The position numbers and the translations under genes were made by a program. Shown here piece by piece: positions 1 to 5,882 of a stretch of 8,526 nucleotides of DNA. Below the pieces are notes generated by a model. That model did not search any database and had not been told where the DNA came from. It was given only the letters and a program-made list of their open reading frames with translations. This stretch comes from an uncultured Bacteroidota bacterium (GTDB lineage Bacteria > Bacteroidota > Bacteroidia > UKL13-3): contig CAIVPY010000447.1 of the NCBI GenBank assembly GCA_903907885.1, forward strand, positions 1 through 8,526. Reading direction: 5' to 3'. Within the stretch, counting starts at the first letter, position 1, and each line of letters starts with the position of its first letter.

Positions 1-151
1 CCAACTTTCAATCCGTAATCACCAATATACCCCTTTAATTAAGAAGTGAAAAGAATGAAATATAATTTTGCCTTTTTTTCATTGATTATGTAGGGATTGG
101 TTAATAATTTGCCTTTTTAAATTTTCAATATCAGATGCACCAAGGTTTAAA

Positions 152-173
152 TATGATTTAATTATGATTTAAT
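152..173 (+). repeat. Tandem duplication of an 11-bp unit
   Basis: TATGATTTAAT is present twice in immediate succession (152-162 and 163-173). It lies between TTTGCC-type sites in the noncoding left end. It may be a simple slippage product or a protein-binding direct repeat. Confidence 0.6.
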
Positions 174-244
174 AAATTACCCCTTTATATGCCATTTAAA
201 TGCCGTAGGTTTAATTATTCCTGAGTTATAGTGCAAATATACGC

Positions 245-290
245 AAAAAGCCATTAAAACAAGCAAATTTGTTTTTTATGGCTTTTTTTT
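245..290. terminator. Strong bidirectional terminator-like hairpin
   Basis: AAAAAGCCAT (245-254) is perfectly complementary to ATGGCTTTTT (278-287). An inner perfect stem pairs AAAACAA (256-262) with TTGTTTT (269-275) around a six-base loop. A T-run follows on the plus strand (283-290) and an A-run at 245-249 gives a T-run on the minus strand, so it can act in both directions. It lies downstream of the leftward repressor gene, where it would stop repressor transcripts before the phage end and block host transcripts from entering the phage. Confidence 0.7.
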
Positions 291-378
291 ATTGACATTA
301 TTTGCCAGTAAAAATACAACTGTTTAAACTAGATCTAATTTGCCGTTTAAATGCTAAAAAAACACAAAAAAGGCTCTT

Positions 379-422
379 GGGGTGTCTGTTGGGGTGTCTG
401 TTGGGGTGTCTGTTGGGGTGTC
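379..422. repeat. 12-bp tandem repeat, 3.7 copies
   Basis: The unit GGGGTGTCTGTT is repeated exactly three times (379-390, 391-402, 403-414) and followed by a partial copy GGGGTGTC (415-422). It is a G-rich island in very AT-rich surroundings. On the minus strand one frame reads as repeated Asp-Thr-Pro-Thr. It has no spacers and is not a CRISPR. Function is unknown. Confidence 0.85.
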
Positions 423-549
423 AAAAACAATAGTGAAATGTATTAGTAAATATATACAAAATAACATTAAATATTATTAATATGTCTTTTTGTATTGTTT
501 TAGATAGGTCATAATACCCTAGTTTAATTTAGTTGTATATATGAAAACA

Positions 550-568
550 CAAGTAAATCAATTACTTG
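550..568. repeat. Short palindrome with 7-bp arms
   Basis: CAAGTAA (550-556) and TTACTTG (562-568) form perfect inverted arms around a five-base spacer. There is no T-run after it, so it looks more like a protein-binding palindrome than a terminator. It may also be chance in AT-rich DNA. Confidence 0.35.
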
Positions 569-697
569 CACATATTTGCATCTAAATAAAGTGTGTGTGG
601 GATGCTAATTGAAGAAAAACAATAATTAACTGACTAATATATTCTGAATCATGAAAACAAACTATATAGCAAAGAATTCTATAAACACGCCACCAAA

Positions 698-1117
698 CTA
701 ACCGGTATTGTCTTGTCGAGGGTGATCCAATAAATTAGAATCTTCCCATAAGGAGATTTGTTTCTCAAGACTTGCTATTAATTTTAATTGAGTGGCAATG
801 GTCCGCTCTTTTTCTACACAAACGAGACATTTTTGTGTTGTATATTCCATTTTTTTATCATTCACCGAAATATCGTAATTTGAGATATTGACTTCGCTAA
901 TTTCATCTTTTTTACCCTTTATTAGATAATTAACATCAATATCTGGAAATTTCTTAATAATTAGCTGCATATCTACAGAATTACGGTTCTTCCATCCCGA
1001 AATAGTGTTTTGTTTTATACCCAATAGTTCTGCCAGTTCAATATCGCGTGAAATTTTTAACGCTGATTTTAAACGCTTTATAAACAATATCGCAAAATTA
1101 GAATTATTTTCTTGCAT
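698..1117 (-). CDS. CI-type phage repressor (HTH), lysogeny regulator
   Basis: A 139-residue DNA-binding protein. Residues 10-70 fit the phage CI repressor N-terminal HTH family: an amphipathic first helix (FIKRLKSALKIS), ELAELLGIKQNTISGWKNRN as the helix-turn-helix, and the typical follow-on IIKKFPDIDVNYLIKGK. The C-terminal part has no LexA/S24 peptidase motifs. It carries a Cys-Leu-Val-Cys pair (97-100) followed by a probable coiled coil (about 101-125) that could serve for oligomerisation. It is the only minus-strand gene and is divergent from the small regulator at 1177, as repressor c is from ner in Mu. It probably represses the early promoter and its own gene. Lack of a self-cleavage domain suggests induction is not by the classical RecA-stimulated route. 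The ATG at 1117 is the clear start. Confidence 0.85.
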   Translation of the reverse strand: MQENNSNFAILFIKRLKSALKISRDIELAELLGIKQNTISGWKNRNSVDMQLIIKKFPDIDVNYLIKGKKDEISEVNISNYDISVNDKKMEYTTQKCLVCVEKERTIATQLKLIASLEKQISLWEDSNLLDHPRQDNTG

Positions 1118-1142
1118 TATCGAATATTGAGATATATATTTG
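1112..1142 (+). promoter_or_regulatory. Candidate rightward early promoter
   Basis: TATATTTG (1135-1142) is a full match to the Bacteroidota -7 box TAnnTTTG. A TTG (1112-1114) lies 20 bases upstream, the usual place for the -33 element. Transcription would start near 1148-1150, about 28 bases before the Ner-like gene, and run into the transposition operon. The -33 element overlaps the first codon of the repressor gene. Confidence 0.5.
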
Positions 1143-1163
1143 CATTATTATTTTAACGCAAAT
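1138..1163. promoter_or_regulatory. Inverted-repeat operator candidate between repressor and early genes
   Basis: ATTTGCATTA (1138-1147) and TAACGCAAAT (1154-1163) are inverted copies that match at 9 of 10 positions, separated by six bases. The half site TTGCATTAT also occurs directly repeated at 1112-1120 and 1140-1148, 28 bases apart. The palindrome covers the -7 boxes of both promoter candidates, so a dimer bound here would block leftward and rightward transcription. The repressor and the Ner/Cro-like protein are the obvious ligands. Confidence 0.55.
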
Positions 1164-1189
1164 TAAACACATCAAAATGAATTTAGCAA
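1159..1189 (-). promoter_or_regulatory. Candidate leftward repressor promoter
   Basis: Read on the minus strand, TTAATTTG (1166 to 1159) matches seven of eight positions of TAnnTTTG, with a TTG (1189-1187) 20 bases upstream. Transcription would start near 1152 and read the repressor gene. It faces the rightward promoter candidate head-on, so the two would interfere. The match is imperfect. Confidence 0.3.
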
Positions 1190-1356
1190 CAAAAATTAAA
1201 GAAAAAAAAGAAACCATATATCAGAAAGCCGCCAAGAAGTTTGATACCACTTACAATTATGTGTTTCAGATTGCCAATGATAACAATAGAGGACAAAGAG
1301 GAAAAGGAAAGCTTATAAAAGAATGGTTAGAGCAACAAATCGAAGATAAAAAATAA
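1177..1356 (+). CDS. Small Ner/Cro-like DNA-binding regulator
   Basis: A 59-residue, very basic protein (starts MNLATKIKEKKETIYQKAAK). Residues about 13-35 (IYQKAAKKFDTTYNYVFQIA) look like a short helix-turn-helix in which an AAKKF helix is followed by a TTYNYV recognition helix. The tail GQRGKGKLIKEWLEQQ resembles small regulators found at this place in Bacteroidota phages. It is the first gene of the rightward operon, divergent from the repressor, and ends five bases before the transposase start, exactly the slot of ner in Mu. By analogy it would shut down repressor and early transcription after induction. The HTH call comes from sequence pattern alone. Confidence 0.7.
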   Translation: MNLATKIKEKKETIYQKAAKKFDTTYNYVFQIANDNNRGQRGKGKLIKEWLEQQIEDKK

Positions 1357-1361
1357 TAAAA

Positions 1362-3431
1362 TTGGAATATTTTAACAACATAACATTATGTATTAAGCAT
1401 GTGGATCTAGTTCCTCATATTATTACCGTTGATAGATATAAATATCTCAAGCGTGATGACAAAAATCATACTTCGAAGATACGAGTTGTTCGACGTGGTT
1501 GTTATGGTACTCCTGCCCTTATTGCTTTTGACTCATTACCAACCGATATTAAAGAAGCTTGCATTATTAAATACGGTAATCCTAGAGAGAATGCTGTTAA
1601 TGATTTTTTTAAATCTGTTATAGAATATGATCAGAAGGCTTATGATTTTTATTCTACTTATAAATTAGTTGATGGAAGATATTTAGAGCCTGAATTTCAA
1701 CAAACCTATATTGCGAATGCCAATGTGCTTAATGCTATAAGGTTGATTACGAATGATCGCAAATTATTAGTTAAATCGATGGGCGGAGATAAAAAACATA
1801 TTTGGCCCAATATCTCAAAAACGGTAAATCAACTTAAAAATGAATTGAAACATGATTTGCCTGAAAATTACCGGAGGCTACAAGATAAATTAAAACAATA
1901 TACTGCTAATGGTTATATAACTCTTGTATCAGGCAAATTTCTTCAAAGAAATGCGGCAAAAGTTAAGGATGTTCAACAGGAAGCATTATTACGCCAACTT
2001 TTCAGAAAGCATAACAACTTCGATAATGAACAAATTAAGATGTTGTACAATATGGTTGCCGAAAATATAAATAAAGGTACCGGTAATGATGAATGGGAAA
2101 AAATATCGGCAAGTACTGTTAATAATTATCGCGAGAAATGGAACTTACAAACCATTGGTGGTCGCAGAGGAGAAAGTAATTTTGATAATACATTAGCAAT
2201 GCAAGTAAAAAGGAAAGCTCCAATATTACCATTGGTTTACTGGACTGTTGATGGTTGGGATTCTGAACTTATTTATCAAAAAACGGAAATAGATAACCAG
2301 GGCTACTCAAAAACTACCTATACAAATGCTCTTTCAATAATTGTTTTATTAGATCCAGTTAATAAATATCCAATTGGATACGCAATAGGAACACATGAGA
2401 CTCCATCGTTAATTAGAGAAGCATTCAGAAACGCTGCTAGACATACGGCGGAATTATTTGGAGATATGCATCGGGTCCATCAGCTTCAAACCGATAATTA
2501 TGGCAAAAAGACATTAAAGCCAATGTACGAGGCTTTTGCTGAAATATTCACTCCTGCAAAGGTTAAAAACGCCAAAACTAAAGTAATTGAACCATATTTT
2601 AAGTTTTTAAATAAAAATTACTGTCAATTTATGGAAAACTGGTCGGGATTTGGGGTTACATCTAACAAAAAGAGCCAACCAAATGCTGAATATTTAAATA
2701 AAATACGCCATAATTTCCCTGATGAAGCTGGTTGCAGAGCCCAATTAGAATACATCATCGAAACAGAAAGAAAAAAGAAACAAGCTGTATATATCAATTC
2801 TTATGCATCATTACCACTAAATGATAGGCTTTTGATGAGTGAACTTGATTATTATAACTATTTAGGAGAAACTTCTCCTAAAGGTGATACTAACAGATTA
2901 GCAGGAGAAGGTTTGATTTTGAAGCGGAATAATATCAAACGAGTATACGATTCTTTTGATATTCAGTTCAGAGAGAACTCGCATATTGATTGGGTTATAA
3001 AATATGATCCAAATAATATGAATAAAGTATTAGCTATAAGCAAAGATGATACTCGCAAATTAATGCTTCAGGAAAAATATGTACAGCCAATGGCTTTATA
3101 TGATAGAAAAGAAGGTGATAGCGAAGAATTGAAAAAAATTGGTGGTTTTAACAAAGAAATGAAAACTGATATCATTGAAAAGTCGGGAGATGACTATTTG
3201 ATAACTGAAAAACTCTTTAATGAAAATCCTCAGCTTCAGAATACGCTCACAAAATTGGTTCTATGTGATAGTAATGGCCAGCACAAAAACAATAAGAGTG
3301 CTGCTCGCATAGCAGGCGCAAAGATTCAGCAAAAACAGGATAAAAAAGATATTAAGAAAATTGAGCGCAGCTGGAAGGACGAACAGGAAGAGTATTTAAC
3401 TCAAAAAGTAGATGTAAGTAAATATTTATAA
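1362..3431 (+). CDS. MuA-type DDE transposase
   Basis: A 689-residue transposase that would bind the phage ends and catalyse nicking and strand transfer. The N-terminal part (about 1-260) is basic and should hold the end-binding helical domains. The RNase H-like catalytic core begins near 285. The likely triad is D297 in TVDGWD, D378 in QTDNYGKK and E410 in KVIEPYF, which corresponds to the Mu KPVERAF motif. The lysine-rich C-terminus (about 640-680) would correspond to the MuB-contacting tail. Length is close to Mu A (663). The start is TTG: the first in-frame ATG is at residue 140, too far in, and an in-frame stop at 1347-1349 leaves no other standard codon upstream. The gene follows the Ner-like gene by five bases. 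An alternative non-ATG start cannot be excluded. Confidence 0.93.
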   Translation: MEYFNNITLCIKHVDLVPHIITVDRYKYLKRDDKNHTSKIRVVRRGCYGTPALIAFDSLPTDIKEACIIKYGNPRENAVNDFFKSVIEYDQKAYDFYSTYKLVDGRYLEPEFQQTYIANANVLNAIRLITNDRKLLVKSMGGDKKHIWPNISKTVNQLKNELKHDLPENYRRLQDKLKQYTANGYITLVSGKFLQRNAAKVKDVQQEALLRQLFRKHNNFDNEQIKMLYNMVAENINKGTGNDEWEKISASTVNNYREKWNLQTIGGRRGESNFDNTLAMQVKRKAPILPLVYWTVDGWDSELIYQKTEIDNQGYSKTTYTNALSIIVLLDPVNKYPIGYAIGTHETPSLIREAFRNAARHTAELFGDMHRVHQLQTDNYGKKTLKPMYEAFAEIFTPAKVKNAKTKVIEPYFKFLNKNYCQFMENWSGFGVTSNKKSQPNAEYLNKIRHNFPDEAGCRAQLEYIIETERKKKQAVYINSYASLPLNDRLLMSELDYYNYLGETSPKGDTNRLAGEGLILKRNNIKRVYDSFDIQFRENSHIDWVIKYDPNNMNKVLAISKDDTRKLMLQEKYVQPMALYDRKEGDSEELKKIGGFNKEMKTDIIEKSGDDYLITEKLFNENPQLQNTLTKLVLCDSNGQHKNNKSAARIAGAKIQQKQDKKDIKKIERSWKDEQEEYLTQKVDVSKYL

Positions 3432-3437
3432 ATAAAA

Positions 3438-3461
3438 GCCCCGGAAACACGACTCCGAGGC
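3438..3461 (+). promoter_or_regulatory. Hairpin between transposase and MuB genes
   Basis: GCCCCGGA (3438-3445) and TCCGAGGC (3454-3461) pair with one mismatch around an eight-base loop. It is the only G+C-rich stem in an AT-rich gap, and this is the longest gap inside the operon. No T-run follows, so it is not a standard terminator. It could be an mRNA processing or stability element, or an attenuator that sets the ratio of MuA to MuB. Confidence 0.5.
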
Positions 3462-3489
3462 AATTAATAATCAAAAGGTGAACAAAACT

Positions 3490-4431
3490 ATGAAAAAAGA
3501 ATTAAAAAACCAAATTATCTCAAAATTAGAAGATTATTTAACTCTTCACAAAATGAGTGCTAATGTTTTCTGTAAGAAAACTGGTATTAATGCCAACATT
3601 ATGAGTTCCATTCGCAATGGTAGCGAAACGGTTAATGCCGGGAACGGAACTACGGCAGTAATTGCTGATAAGTACTTTGAAATTATTGCAGAATTTATTG
3701 GACTCGAAATTGAAAAGAGCTATTGGGATATTGTACCTACATTGCAGTTACAACGCATACTTGCAACACTTGAAGATGCTAAGGAATTTGGATATATCAA
3801 TCCGATCATTGGCGAAACCGGATGTGGAAAAACAATTGCAAGTAATTTGTTTGCAAAACGCCATCCAAACGATTGTTTTGTAATTACAGTTAGCAGTTCA
3901 GATAATATTGGTGATTTGATGGATAAGATAATTGATTCATTAAAAATTACAACTGCTAAAACCAAAAGCAAGAAACTTAGAGCAATTGTTTTGCACTTAC
4001 GTGAACTGAAATTCAGTGGATATAAGCCAATGCTTATTTTCGATGAAGCTGAATACATGAAACAACCTGCTTTATGCTCCATGAAGGAACTATACGACAA
4101 TTTACATACCATTTGCTCTATTATTCTTGTGGGAACAAACCAACTCATTAATAATTTGGACAAACTCCGCAAGAAAAATAAAGATGGTATACCACAATTG
4201 TATCGTAGGATAAAATTTGGGATTAGATTTTTACCAGCCATTGACAAAACATTTAAACAGTTTTTAAACACCATTGAAGATAAAGAATTAGTAAGGTTTC
4301 TATGTTCTATTTGCGATAATTACGGAGAATTACATGATGTTTTGGTTCCTAGCATGCGTGAAGCTGATAGAACCGGACAGAAACTTACTGTCAATTTTGT
4401 ACGCACTATTTTAAACCTTCCAAACTTATAA
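3490..4431 (+). CDS. MuB-type AAA+ ATPase, target-DNA capture and transposition activator
   Basis: A 313-residue ATPase. Residues about 15-45 form an HTH (NVFCKKTGINANIMSSIRNG), as in Mu B, whose N-terminus is Cro-like. The P-loop is GETGCGKT (108-115), Walker B is MLIFDEAEY (181-189), and ILVGTNQ (213-219) fits sensor 1. An arginine-containing stretch LYRRIKFGIRF follows. In Mu, B polymerises on target DNA, stimulates A and gives target immunity, and the same role is expected here next to MuA. I chose ATG 3490 because AACAAAACTATG matches the start context of other genes here, with AAAAGGTG about ten bases upstream. A GTG at 3478 would add four residues and is the alternative. Confidence 0.92.
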   Translation: MKKELKNQIISKLEDYLTLHKMSANVFCKKTGINANIMSSIRNGSETVNAGNGTTAVIADKYFEIIAEFIGLEIEKSYWDIVPTLQLQRILATLEDAKEFGYINPIIGETGCGKTIASNLFAKRHPNDCFVITVSSSDNIGDLMDKIIDSLKITTAKTKSKKLRAIVLHLRELKFSGYKPMLIFDEAEYMKQPALCSMKELYDNLHTICSIILVGTNQLINNLDKLRKKNKDGIPQLYRRIKFGIRFLPAIDKTFKQFLNTIEDKELVRFLCSICDNYGELHDVLVPSMREADRTGQKLTVNFVRTILNLPNL

Positions 4432-4433
4432 TC

Positions 4434-5054
4434 ATGGCAAGAAGAGCACTATCAGTAAATGATTTGTATAATAAAAAATACAAATTACTTCAATTCGATG
4501 GCGAATGGAAAGAAGCATTCGATTGTCCTGAGCGTTATGGAATTTGGTTTGTTTGGGGAAACTCAGGAAACGGAAAAACAACGTTTGTGCTGGAATTAGT
4601 TAAGTATTTAGCTCGCTTTTTAAAAGTTGCTATTAATGCACTTGAAGAAGGATCAGCACACACCATGCAAAAATCATTTCGCAATGTTGGAATGGCTGAA
4701 GTTGCAAAAAAAGTGATTTTAATTGAAGGTGAAAGCATGGAGGAACTCAGTGAGCGTATGGAAAAAAAGAAAAGTGCTGATGTTTGGATTATAGACTCAG
4801 TACAATATACTCAACTTAGTTATAAAGCATATATATTATTCAAAAAGAAACACCCGAAGAAACTTATCATTTTTGTTTCTCATGCTGATGGTAAGAAGCC
4901 ATCAGGAAGAGCAGCAACTTCAATTATGTACGATGCCACTTTAAAAATTTGGATTGAAGGTTATAAAGCAGTAAGTAAAGGCAGATATATTGGCGAAACT
5001 GGAGAGTTTGTTATTTGGCCAGAGGGTGTAATTAAATATTGGGGAGCATTATAA
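4434..5054 (+). CDS. RecA-like P-loop ATPase of phage type
   Basis: A 206-residue single-domain NTPase. Walker A is GNSGNGKTT (42-50), Walker B is VWIIDS (117-122), and SHADGK (149-154) sits where RecA-fold ATPases have their gamma-phosphate sensor. This resembles the AAA_24/Sak4-like ATPases of phages, which take part in single-strand annealing or recombination with an SSB partner. No such partner is recognised here. It starts two bases after the MuB gene, so the two ATPases are probably translationally coupled. Mu itself has no such gene directly after B. A role in processing or replicating transposition intermediates is an inference. Confidence 0.75.
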   Translation: MARRALSVNDLYNKKYKLLQFDGEWKEAFDCPERYGIWFVWGNSGNGKTTFVLELVKYLARFLKVAINALEEGSAHTMQKSFRNVGMAEVAKKVILIEGESMEELSERMEKKKSADVWIIDSVQYTQLSYKAYILFKKKHPKKLIIFVSHADGKKPSGRAATSIMYDATLKIWIEGYKAVSKGRYIGETGEFVIWPEGVIKYWGAL

Positions 5055-5075
5055 ATTAATTAAATACACGAAACT

Positions 5076-5654
5076 ATGGAAACACCAAAATTTACCTATA
5101 TCTACTTTCCAAACGAAAGCAGATTAGTAATTCTCAGAAATGGAAAAATAAGCGGTGGCTTTACAGGTGACGCTGCTGAAAAATTGTTTCATGACATGCT
5201 CGAATCAGGAGCAGATGTTCATATTGGAGGAACTACAATGGAAAAAAATAGAAAAGTACGCCAATTGCGTGCATTATGGATTAAACAAGGATGTGATGAA
5301 TTTAGGGGTGCTATTTTAGAGCCTTACTTTGTAACAAGCACCAAGGATCTTACCGAGAAGCAACTCGATGAGTTAATTGCTCGCTTCTCTCACACGAATA
5401 AAAGCGATGCACCTAAAGAAATAAGGATTAATCGCAGTTTAAATTTAAAGTTGCTTCAGGAATTAGGAAAATTAGATAATGATGGCGACTGGACCAAAGT
5501 AAACTCTTATTTAATGTCAAAATCTATTGCCGGCAAGTTGCTTTTTCAAATGGATATTGATGAGTTGAAAGCACTAACTAAGAAGCTGAGAGCGATTCTT
5601 GATAAAGAAAGAAGTGTAAAAATTGAAGTTAAACGCTTATCGACAAATAACTAA
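5076..5654 (+). CDS. GemA-like (Mu gp16, DUF1018) protein with extra N-terminal domain
   Basis: A 192-residue protein. Residues about 57-105 (KVRQLRALWIKQGCDEFRGA, then STKDLTEKQLDELIARF) match the first part of the GemA/DUF1018 family. Residues about 122-176 (LQELGKLDNDGDWTKVNSYL and IDELKALTKKLRAIL) fit its second helical part. GemA in Mu is an early protein reported to affect host gene expression and DNA topology. The mechanism is not settled. Residues 1-54 look like a separate small domain not usual in GemA. An internal ATG at residue 55 has GGAGG seven bases upstream and could give a GemA-only product. The ATG 5076 start has the ACTATG context shared with other genes. Confidence 0.65.
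   Translation: METPKFTYIYFPNESRLVILRNGKISGGFTGDAAEKLFHDMLESGADVHIGGTTMEKNRKVRQLRALWIKQGCDEFRGAILEPYFVTSTKDLTEKQLDELIARFSHTNKSDAPKEIRINRSLNLKLLQELGKLDNDGDWTKVNSYLMSKSIAGKLLFQMDIDELKALTKKLRAILDKERSVKIEVKRLSTNN
5238..5240 (+). promoter_or_regulatory. Possible internal translation start with SD sequence in the GemA-like gene
   Basis: GGAGG at 5226-5230 (read GGAGGAACTACAATG) lies seven bases before an in-frame ATG at residue 55 of the GemA-like gene. This is precisely the border between the extra N-terminal segment and the DUF1018-like part. The SD bases also encode Gly-Gly, so chance is possible. Confidence 0.3.
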
Positions 5655-5673
5655 TATGAATCAGGAGGAAATT

Positions 5674-5871
5674 ATGATACAAGATTTAAGGAATAAAATC
5701 CAGAGATTTAATAATAAGCTAATCAAAATTGAGGAAATGATTGTATTCCATACTGAAAATAATACAGCAGTATTTAATATCGTCGAAATACTCGAAAGTC
5801 ACAAATCAACATTAAATATACGATTAGCAGTGCTAAACGAAACATTAACAGAAATAAATATTAATCATTAA
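5674..5871 (+). CDS. Small coiled-coil protein of unknown function
   Basis: A 65-residue protein (starts MIQDLRNKIQRFNNKLIKIE) without a recognised family. The heptad-like spacing of Leu/Ile residues through most of its length suggests two helices forming a coiled coil. Start choice: AGGAGG at 5663-5668 ends five bases before ATG 5674, which is the best signal. In-frame ATGs at 5656 (two bases after the previous stop at 5654) and 5623 (inside the previous gene) are alternatives giving 71 and 82 residues. It lies within the early operon between the GemA-like and DUF3164 genes. Confidence 0.6.
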   Translation: MIQDLRNKIQRFNNKLIKIEEMIVFHTENNTAVFNIVEILESHKSTLNIRLAVLNETLTEININH

Positions 5872-5882
5872 CAACAAAAACT

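Larger units (their letters stand above)
28..355 (+). repeat. Array of TTTGCC-type repeats, candidate left-end transposase-binding sites
   Basis: Related short motifs recur on the plus strand. TACCCCTTTA occurs identically at 28-37 and 178-187. TTTGCCTTTTT occurs at 68-78 and 109-118 (the second followed by AAAT). TGCCATTTAAATGCC at 190-204 matches TGCCGTTTAAATGCT at 341-355 in 13 of 15 positions. A further TATTTGCCAG lies near 300. TTTGCC is rare in the rest of the window (I noticed one, near 1857, inside the transposase gene). A series of degenerate same-strand sites at the extreme left end is the arrangement of MuA-binding sites L1-L3 in Mu, so binding by the MuA homologue is a reasonable inference, but no site is proven. 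Confidence 0.4.
1..697. other. Noncoding left-end region of the phage, possibly including a little host DNA
   Basis: This stretch of almost 700 bases carries no credible gene on either strand. It contains several TTTGCC-type repeats between about 28 and 355, an 11-bp tandem duplication (152-173), a strong symmetrical hairpin (245-290), a 12-bp tandem repeat (379-422) and a small palindrome (550-568). Between about 430 and 697 I see only AT-rich sequence. The position beyond the repressor gene matches where Mu-like phages keep their transposase-binding end, so I read it as the phage left end. Where phage stops and host begins is unknown. Confidence 0.5.

Noticed and set aside
379..422. CRISPR-like array
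   Set aside because: The repeats are contiguous 12-bp units without spacers, so this is a simple tandem repeat.
541..585. 14-codon plus-strand frame starting MKTQVNQLLA
   Set aside because: It could be the 5' stump of a host gene or a leader peptide, but it is too short, has no promoter or SD, and nothing around it supports a use.
430..697. tRNA or attachment site of an integrase-type element
   Set aside because: No cloverleaf or T-loop sequence is visible, and the element carries a DDE transposase rather than an integrase.
1429..1623. 64-codon plus-strand frame inside the transposase gene
   Set aside because: It is out of frame with MuA, low complexity and leucine-rich; the MuA frame continues through it.
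3720..4274. 184-codon open frame on the minus strand inside the MuB gene
   Set aside because: It is antisense to a clear MuB ATPase with intact motifs, and its translation shows no family pattern.
4535..4738. 67-codon open frame on the minus strand
   Set aside because: It is antisense to the RecA-like ATPase gene across its Walker A region; a shadow frame.
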